Origin: CAVURS01 sp963834425
GTDB lineage: Bacteria > Actinomycetota > Actinomycetes > Actinomycetales > CAVURS01
Assembly (NCBI GenBank): GCA_963834425.1
Contig: CAWIBR010000013.1
Span: 186,001 to 250,000 of the forward strand
Direction of reading: 5' to 3'
DNA length: 64,000 nt
Below the pieces are notes generated by a model that worked only from the letters and a program-made list of their open reading frames with translations, did not search any database and was not told the origin of the DNA. Shown here piece after piece: positions 58,321 to 64,000 of the stretch. Each line of letters begins with the position of its first letter. Position 1 is the first letter of the stretch. Made by a program: the position numbers and the translations under genes.

Positions 58321-59103
58321 TCAGGCCGGGCTGGTGCCCTCGGACGGCGACGCGCTCGTCGTCCCCTCGATCAGCGGCTCGTCGCGCTCGCCGGAGATCG
58401 CGGCGTACGTCAGGCCGGCGATCGCCGCGCCGACGAGCGGCGCCAGCCAGAACAGCCACAGCTGTCCGAGCGCCCAACCGCCGGCGAAGAACGCCACACC
58501 CGTGGAGCGGGCCGGGTTGACCGAGGTGTTGGTCACCGGGATCGAGACCAGGTGGATCGCGGTGAGCACCAAGCCGATCGCGATCGGGGCGAAGCCGACG
58601 GGGGCGCGCTTGTCGGTCACGCCGAGGATGACGTAGACGAAGATCGCCGTCATCACGATCTCGCAGACCAGACACGCCAACAGCGCGTAGTGGCCGGGGG
58701 AGTGGTCGCCGTAACCGTTGGCCGCGAAGCCGCTGGCGTGGGCGCTGAACCCCTTCTGCCCGTTGGCGATCACGAACAGCACGGTCGCCCCGACGGTGGC
58801 GGCCACGACCTGGGTCACGATGTACGGCGCGACGTCGCGCCATTCGAAGCGCTTGGCCACCGCGAGCCCCAAGGTGACCGCCGGGTTGAAGTGGCCGCCC
58901 GAGACGTGGCCCACGGCGTACGCCATCGTCAGCACGGCCAGGCCGAAGGCGAGGGCCACGCCGAGGAAGCCCACCCCCGAATTCGGGAAACCCGCCGCCA
59001 GGACGGCGGTACCGCAGCCAGCGAGGACGAGCCAGAAGGTGCCGATGGCTTCAGCGCCCAGTCGACGGGGGAGGCTGGGAATCCCAGCGGAGGTGTCGGC
59101 CAT
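58321..59103 (-). CDS. aqpZ: aquaporin (AqpZ-type)
   Basis: A 260-residue MIP channel with six membrane helices and the two half-helix NPA boxes: GHVSGGHFNPAVTLG (about residues 65-79) and NTSVNPARSTGVAF. The selectivity filter residues read Phe in IGTFWLVLAGCG, His in LTAIHLVSIPV, Thr in VTNTSVN, and Arg after the second NPA, the F-H-T-R set of water-selective AqpZ rather than a glycerol facilitator. The C-terminal 20 residues are an acidic/Ser-rich tail. ATG 59103 has CAGGCT 6 bases upstream on its strand. Confidence 0.92.
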   Translation of the reverse strand: MADTSAGIPSLPRRLGAEAIGTFWLVLAGCGTAVLAAGFPNSGVGFLGVALAFGLAVLTMAYAVGHVSGGHFNPAVTLGLAVAKRFEWRDVAPYIVTQVVAATVGATVLFVIANGQKGFSAHASGFAANGYGDHSPGHYALLACLVCEIVMTAIFVYVILGVTDKRAPVGFAPIAIGLVLTAIHLVSIPVTNTSVNPARSTGVAFFAGGWALGQLWLFWLAPLVGAAIAGLTYAAISGERDEPLIEGTTSASPSEGTSPA

Positions 59104-59202
59104 GGCTCCAGCCTGGCACCGTCCGCGGTCCTGGCTCATCACCTGAGCCGGGTGAGTCCGATATCTTGACGTCGAAAGACTTCCCGAGCGTGAGGACAGC
59201 TG

Positions 59203-60420
59203 ATGTCGAAGATCAAGGTCACCAACCCGGTCGTCGAACTCGACGGCGACGAGATGACGCGGATCATCTGGCAGTTCATCAAGGACCGGCTGATCCATCC
59301 CTATCTCGACGTCGACCTCCTCTACTACGACCTCGGGATCGAGCACCGGGACGCCACCGAGGACCAGGTGACGGTCGATGCGGCCAACGCGATCAAGGAG
59401 CACGGCGTCGGCGTCAAGTGCGCGACCATCACCCCGGACGAGGCCCGGGTGCAGGAGTTCGGGCTGAAGAAGATGTGGCTCTCGCCCAACGGCACGATCC
59501 GCAACATCCTCGGCGGCGTGATCTTCCGCGAGCCGATCATCATCAGCAACATCCCGCGGCTGGTGCCCGGCTGGACCAAGCCGATCATCATCGGCCGTCA
59601 CGCGCACGGCGACCAGTACAAGGCCACCAACTTCAAGGTCCCCGGGGCCGGGCAGCTGACCATCACCTTCACCCCGGAGGACGGGTCGGAGCCGATCCAG
59701 CACGTCGTCACCGACTTCGGCGCCGACGGTGGCGTCGCGATGGGGATGTACAACTACAACAAGTCGATCACCGACTTCGCCCGGGCCTCGCTGAACTATG
59801 GCTTGAGCCGCGGCTACCCGGTCTACCTCTCGACCAAGAACACCATCCTCAAGGCGTACGACGGGGCGTTCAAGGACATCTTCGAGGACATCTACCAGTC
59901 CGAGTTCAAGGCCGACTTCGAGGCCGCGGGCCTGACCTACGAGCACCGGTTGATCGACGACATGGTCGCGGCAGCGCTGAAGTGGGAGGGCGGCTACGTC
60001 TGGGCCTGCAAGAACTACGACGGCGACGTCCAGTCCGACACGGTCGCCCAGGGCTTCGGGTCGCTGGGGCTGATGACCTCGGTGCTCACGACCCCGGACG
60101 GGAAGACGGTCGAGGCCGAGGCCGCGCATGGCACGGTCACCCGGCACTTCCGTCAGCACCAGGCCGGCCAGCCGACCTCGACCAACCCGATCGCGTCGAT
60201 CTTCGCCTGGACCGGCGGGCTCAAGCACCGCGGGAAGCTGGACGGTACGCCGGAGGTCACCGGCTTCGCCGAAACCCTGGAGCGAGTCTGCGTGCAGACG
60301 GTGGAGAGCGGTGCGATGACCAAGGATCTCGCCCTGCTGGTCGGTCCGGACCAGGGCTGGCTGACCACGGAGGCGTTCCTGGCGGCCCTCGATGACAACC
60401 TGGCCCGCGCGATCGGCTGA
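59203..60420 (+). CDS. icd: NADP-dependent isocitrate dehydrogenase, homodimeric (eukaryote-like) type
   Basis: A 405-residue IDH: VELDGDEMTRIIWQFIKDRLI, the isocitrate-binding LSPNGTIRNILGGVIFREPI with its Ser, Asn and Arg, GRHAHGDQYKATNF, VQSDTVAQGFGSLGLMTS, and the NADP site AHGTVTRHFRQHQAGQPTSTNPIASIFAW. This is the short dimeric type also found in eukaryotes and mycobacterial Icd1, not the monomeric 740-residue form of Streptomyces. It makes 2-oxoglutarate and NADPH. ATG 59203 follows GAGGA. An imperfect inverted repeat around TCTTGACGTC at 59163-59175 lies in the promoter zone and could be an operator. Confidence 0.96.
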   Translation: MSKIKVTNPVVELDGDEMTRIIWQFIKDRLIHPYLDVDLLYYDLGIEHRDATEDQVTVDAANAIKEHGVGVKCATITPDEARVQEFGLKKMWLSPNGTIRNILGGVIFREPIIISNIPRLVPGWTKPIIIGRHAHGDQYKATNFKVPGAGQLTITFTPEDGSEPIQHVVTDFGADGGVAMGMYNYNKSITDFARASLNYGLSRGYPVYLSTKNTILKAYDGAFKDIFEDIYQSEFKADFEAAGLTYEHRLIDDMVAAALKWEGGYVWACKNYDGDVQSDTVAQGFGSLGLMTSVLTTPDGKTVEAEAAHGTVTRHFRQHQAGQPTSTNPIASIFAWTGGLKHRGKLDGTPEVTGFAETLERVCVQTVESGAMTKDLALLVGPDQGWLTTEAFLAALDDNLARAIG

Positions 60421-60641
60421 CCGAACCTCGCCCTGACACGCCAGCGACGGGTCGGCTACTTTCCGTCACATTTGGCGAATCTCCGAGCACGGCCTGACGA
60501 GAACCTGCCGTTTGGACGCCTTGTCCGAATCCGGTGATCACCTGGTGTCACCAATGTGGAGGAACATCTGAACCGGGAACCCGCGTCCGCTACGCTGAGT
60601 TGAGAGCAACAAGAGACTCAAACCGGACAAGGGGATCCATC

Positions 60642-61919
60642 GTGTTGTCGACCGCCAAGGTCTTGCCGCGCCGCGTAGCCATCATCGGCGCGGTTCTCAT
60701 GCTGGGGCTCGCGTGGGTCGTCGGCGCCTCACAGCTCACCCGGGCTTCCGCCGCCACGATCGACAATGCGATCACCAGCGTGAGCATCCAGCAGCCGTCG
60801 GCCGGGCCGAACACGCCCATGAAACTCAACCTGACCTGGGCGGTGCCCAGCTCGGCCCAGGCGAACGACACGTTCACCCTGCAGTTGCCGGGTGAGCTCA
60901 CCGCGCTGACGACCGGCTTCGACCTGCTGGCACCGGACGGCTCGGTCGTGGCCACGGCGACGGTGGTCAACGGGCTGGTCACCTTCAAGTTGACCAACTA
61001 CGTCGACACCCACGACAACGTGCACGGTGCAGCCTTCTTCTCGGTCCGATGGAGCAAGTCCGTCTCGACCGTGACCGGCCCGGTGAACCTCGATTTCACG
61101 GCCGGCAGCAAGGTCTTCCATGACACGGTCAACAAGACCGGCACCGACGACTGCTCCCCAGACCGGTCCGCACAAGACCGGCTTCTGGACCCATAAGGGC
61201 ACGGTGACCGGCGCCGACGCGCTCACCTGGACCATCGACAGCGGCAGTGGGCCGTTTGCGACGGCCAAGTTCACCGACTCACTCAGCGCCGGGCAGTCCT
61301 ATCGACTGCAGCACGCTGACGTTCCGGCTGCTGGGCATCGACTCCAGCGGCGCGATCACTCCAACCGAACCTTGCCCGCCGGCAAGGTCATCTCGAGTCC
61401 TGCACGACCAACTCCCTGACCGCGACGCTCGGCCCGGCGGCGGCGGGCCAGGTGCTCCGGGTCAGCTACCAGACCAACGTGACCGACCCGAGCCTGAAGT
61501 CCTACTCCAACTCGGCCGCGGTGAGCATCAACGGTTCGAAGACCACGACGGTTTCGAGCTCGCTGAAGGTGCAGGGAGCCGGCGGCAACGGCAACGGCAA
61601 CACCAAGAGCCCGTCCACGTCGCCGACCTCGACGCACACGTCGCCGACCTCGACGCACACGTCGCCGACCTCGACGACCAGCACGACCTCGACGACGAGC
61701 AGCAGCGTCTCGCCGACGTCGATCCACAGCACGTCCAGCACCGGCAAGCCCACGGTGCTCGGCGTCAAGCTGACGGCCGGGGCCTCGCCGAAGTCGCTCG
61801 CCTTCACCGGCGCCAACGTCGGACCGGCCCTGCTGGTCGCCGGCTTGTTGGTCGGTGCGGGGGTCCTGCTGCTCCTGGGGGTCCGGTTGCCCAGCCCCAG
61901 CCAGCAGCGCCGGCACTGA
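60642..61919 (+). CDS. sortase-anchored Ig-like surface protein (three frame breaks)
   Basis: About 425 residues once three bases are removed. Signal peptide: RRVAIIGAVLMLGLAWVVGASQLTRASA. Two Ig-like adhesin domains follow, the first (ITSVSIQQPSAGPNTPMKLNLTWAVPS, FTLQLPGELTAL) resembling Big_8/SdrG-type folds. Then a Ser/Thr/Pro stalk with TSPTSTH repeats, and a sorting signal: LAFTG, a hydrophobic helix (ALLVAGLLVGAGVLLLLG) and a basic tail (RLPSPSQQRRH). LAxTG is the class E sortase form. Frame breaks at about 61157 (TGCTCCCCAG), 61301 (TATCGAC) and 61400. GTG 60642 has AAGGGG 7 bases upstream. No sortase gene is in the window; role probably adhesion or wall structure. Confidence 0.7.
61620..61676 (+). 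repeat. 21-base tandem repeat in surface-protein stalk
   Basis: TCGCCGACCTCGACGCACAC plus one G occurs twice in full and once in part, coding for TSPTSTH units. Length variation between strains is likely. Confidence 0.75.
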
Positions 61920-61968
61920 GCAGCGACGGCGTGAGCTAACGCGCTGAACGAACGCATGGATCGGCACC

Positions 61969-62003
61969 TCAGGGGCCGGGAGGCGACGCCTCCCGGCCCC
62001 TGA
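61969..62003. terminator. 35-base perfect palindrome, bidirectional terminator
   Basis: Arms of 17 bases (TCAGGGGCCGGGAGGCG and its exact complement) around a single central A. It lies between the convergent surface-protein and MFS genes, and its outer TCA is the stop codon of the MFS gene, so it also encodes that protein's last residues. Confidence 0.75.
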
Positions 62004-63464
62004 GTCGTCCACGGGCCCGGCCAGACGCGGATCCGTGGGTCACCAGGTCGACCACGCCGAGGACGAGCGCGGCGCCGACGAAGATCAGGGTGACGAAGAT
62101 GGCGTGCGACAGAGCCCCGGTCGTACGCCGCGCGGTGCTCGGCGCTCCCGCCGCCACTGGATGTCCCGGCCAGGCCGGTGAGCGCGGCAAAGAAGGATGC
62201 TCCGATGACCGCCTGACCGACGGCTGAGCCGATCCGCTGGGACGTCTGCAGGACGCCCCCTGCGGTGCTGCCCATCCGAGCATCGACGTCCATCAAGGAC
62301 AGCGTCTGGTTCGGGGTGATGACGGCGCCCGCGCCCAGGCCGAGGATGAACAACGGTGGCGCGAGCCACAGTGCGGTGTGCCCCTCGGGCGCGAGCCGGA
62401 CCGTCAGGTCGATCGCCAGGGCGCCGAGACCGAAGGTGATCAGGCCTGCGACGACGAGCGGGCGGCCGATCCGGGTGACCGCGCGTCCGGCGAGCGGCGC
62501 CGCAATGACCGACCCCAGGGCGAAGGCCGTGATGCCCGAGACCGGACTCCAGGGCTGTGTAGCCGAGCCCGCGCTGGTAGTAGAGCGCCAGCACAAGCGG
62601 CAGGCCGGTAGCGCCGGCGAAGTAGAGCAGGGCCAGGCCGACGCCGACCGAGTACGACGGCCGGGTGAACAGCCGGAGGTCGACCAGCGGGTCCTGCCGG
62701 GCGCGGGTCAGGCGCAGCTCGCGCCGGACGAAGATCGCCAGGAGCAGCGCCGCCGGGACGGCCAGCCAGAGCAGGCGGAGGTCCTGGAGCGCGTCGTACT
62801 CGACCGCGGCGACCAGGACGCAGAGGGTCGCCAGCCCGAGCAACACGGCGCCGGGCAGGTCCAGTCGGTGCCGCCGGCCGTCGGTGCGCGGGGGCGGGAG
62901 CCAGCGCCGGGCCAGGAAGACGATCACGATGCCGACCGGCACGTTGACGAAGAAGACCAGACGCCAGCCCAGGGTCGGTCCGCCGAGCGCGATGAGGGCG
63001 CCGCCGACGAGCGGGCCCACCGCCGTCGCGACGCCGACGACGGTGCCGATCGCGCCGAACGCCCGTCCGCGATCGGCACCGGTGAACATCTGCTGGACCA
63101 GACCCGAGACCTGCGGGTTGATCAGGCCGCCGGCCAGCCCCTGCAGCACCCGGGCGCCGATCAGGAGGCCGGGCCCGGGGGAGAGCCCGGCCATGGCGCT
63201 CGTCACGACGAAGCCGGCGACCCCGATGATGAACATCCGCCGTCGCCCGTGGTCGTCGCCGAGACGGCCGGCGATGATCGGGACCAGCCCGAAGGCGAGG
63301 GCGTAGCCGGAGACGACCCACTGCAGCTCGGCCGGCGCCGCGTTCGTGGCGTTGCCGATGGCGGGGAGCGCGACGTTGGTCACGGTCACGTCGAGCAGGG
63401 TCATGAAGAGCGCGCCGACGCAGACGCCGAGCGCTCGCCAGCGGGGGGTGGTCGACTCGGGCAT
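61969..63464 (-). CDS. MFS drug-efflux transporter, DHA2/EmrB type (two frameshifts)
   Basis: About 498 residues and 14 membrane helices after removing two bases. Helix 1 contains the DHA2 motif TLLDVTVTNVALPAI; motif A is GRLGDDHGRRRMFI; motif C-like GPLVGGALIALGG precedes GWRLVFFVNVPVGIVIVFLARRWLP. Frame breaks: near 62543 (GYTALESG continues as VSGITAFALGS in the next frame) and near 62118 (AAYDR continues as LSHAIFVTLIFVGAALVLG). Proton-driven export of drugs or toxic metabolites is typical. The ATG at 63464 is supported by CAGACT about 7 bases upstream on its strand. Confidence 0.85.
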
Positions 63465-63556
63465 CGCGCTCAGTCTGCCGTGGCGCCCCGGCGTACGCCG
63501 CGGGGCGTAGGCCCGGGGTGGCCCGAAGGCGGATGCTCGGGACCCAGCCCGCGGGT

Positions 63557-63562
63557 TAGGTT
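63557..63562 (+). promoter_or_regulatory. -10 box of apparent leaderless transcript (histidine kinase)
   Basis: TAGGTT, 6 bases before the GTG at 63569. Confidence 0.5.
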
Positions 63563-63568
63563 CGAGCC

Positions 63569-64000
63569 GTGCGAGATGGGTGGCGGTCAGCGGACGGCCA
63601 CGACGGCGACCCGTTCCGGCGGATCTACCTCGGTGGTGGCCGCGACGGCGGCTGGGCGGTCGGCTGGGCTCCCGGCCGGCCGAGCTGGGGGCCACGACGG
63701 CCGCACGGGGTCCGGAGCCCGATCTCACTCGTGGGCGTGGTGCTCCTCGTCGTCCAGGTCGTCGGATCCGGCGTGGCCGGCCGCCACCAGCCGCAGGCCC
63801 GACCGCTGGACGCCGTCGGCTACCTGCTGCTCGTGCTGGGCCCGCTGGCCTGGATCTTCCTGCGCCGCAGGCCGGTCGTGGTCTGCGCGGTGGCGGTCGC
63901 AGCGGCGGCGACCTACCTCGGCCTGGGCTACCCGATCGGTCCGGTGGTGGCGTCCGCCGGCCTGTCGTTGCTCGCCGCCGTGGCCCGCGGGCGCCGTTGG
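63569..64000 (+). CDS. membrane sensor kinase-like protein, N-terminal part
   Basis: An open frame of 144 codons running off the window end. About 60 hydrophilic, Gly/Arg/Trp-rich residues (DPFRRIYLGGGRDGGWAVGW) come first, then membrane helices ISLVGVVLLVVQVVGSGVAG, VGYLLLVLGPLAWIFLRRRP and VVVCAVAVAAAATYLGLGYP, and another starting PVVASAGLSLLAAVARG. This order (LDAVGYLLLVLGPLAW, then RRRPVVVCAVAVAAAATYLGLGYP) is typical of the membrane domain of actinobacterial NarL-partner histidine kinases. The kinase core is outside the window, so the call is provisional. The GTG is set by the TAGGTT box 6 bases upstream. Confidence 0.6.
   Translation, partial: MRDGWRSADGHDGDPFRRIYLGGGRDGGWAVGWAPGRPSWGPRRPHGVRSPISLVGVVLLVVQVVGSGVAGRHQPQARPLDAVGYLLLVLGPLAWIFLRRRPVVVCAVAVAAAATYLGLGYPIGPVVASAGLSLLAAVARGRRW

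Noticed and set aside
15735..63464. Programmed ribosomal frameshifting in guaA, SDR, MFS and other genes
   Set aside because: The sites share no slippery heptamer or downstream structure, and these families are not known to use frameshifting. Sequence error explains them better.
1..64000. tRNA, rRNA, CRISPR, IS element, prophage or biosynthetic cluster
   Set aside because: No T-arm GGTTCGA in a cloverleaf context, no regularly spaced repeats, no transposase or integrase ORF, and no phage structural or assembly-line genes were found on reading both strands.

Overview
This window is a very GC-rich actinobacterial chromosome segment, almost entirely core genome. Gene order is shared with both Mycobacterium tuberculosis (tsaD, groES-groEL1, whiB3, sigD-rsdA, guaB2-guaB3, choD, guaA; sucC-sucD, perM, purN-purH) and Streptomyces (groEL1, whiD, bldM, sigma factor, guaB; pcrA, M23 peptidase, icmB, sucCD, purNH, folD, mdh). 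The genus cannot be named from sequence alone. Presence of BldM, a WhiB3-type protein, a dimeric-type NADP isocitrate dehydrogenase and a class E-type sortase signal (LAFTG) fits a non-mycobacterial actinomycete.

Layout. 1-2544: tsaD end, a nucleoside hydrolase-ribokinase salvage operon and a small zinc-ribbon protein. 2641-6204: a THUMP-like methyltransferase, then groES-groEL1 behind a promoter flanked by two CIRCE operators. 6241-11017: a regulatory block of WhiB3, a MerR/B12-binding regulator with CarH-type motifs, BldM, SigD and its anti-sigma factor RsdA. 11169-15569: guaB, guaB3, glpD. 15735-22231: a RecQ-type helicase with a phosphoribosyltransferase-like tail, a succinate-semialdehyde dehydrogenase, a ChoD-type oxidase and an SDR. 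22171-26179: a heterodimeric ABC exporter with one degenerate ATPase half, plus a DUF3995 protein. 26279-29087: SURF1, DUF3817, guaA. 29098-36599: an MFS/ArsR pair with a large palindromic operator, EVE, nucleotidyltransferase, two Nudix, PIG-L, GT4 and glutathionyl-hydroquinone-reductase-like genes. 36596-40950: a LiaFSR-like PspC envelope-stress system. 40991-46949: PIG-L deacetylase, pcrA, GNAT, M23 peptidase, lipase, icmB. 47041-57140: sucCD, lipoprotein, perM, purN-purH, an unknown gene, folD, DUF3017 and an AbiEi/DUF559-like relic. 57301-64000: mdh, aquaporin, icd, a sortase-anchored surface protein, an MFS exporter and the start of a histidine kinase.

The genes work together in three themes: purine metabolism (iunH, rbsK, guaB, guaB3, guaA, purN, purH, folD), the TCA cycle (sucCD, mdh, icd), and stress or developmental regulation (CIRCE-controlled chaperonins, WhiB3, BldM, SigD/RsdA, the PspC two-component system).

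Two properties run through the window. Many genes have a TAnnnT or CAnnnT -10 box exactly 6-8 bases before the start codon, i.e. apparent leaderless transcripts. And at least ten genes are broken by frameshifts, most of them repairable by removing one base, including the essential-type gene guaA; this points to residual sequence error rather than real gene loss. No tRNA, rRNA, CRISPR array, insertion sequence or prophage was seen.
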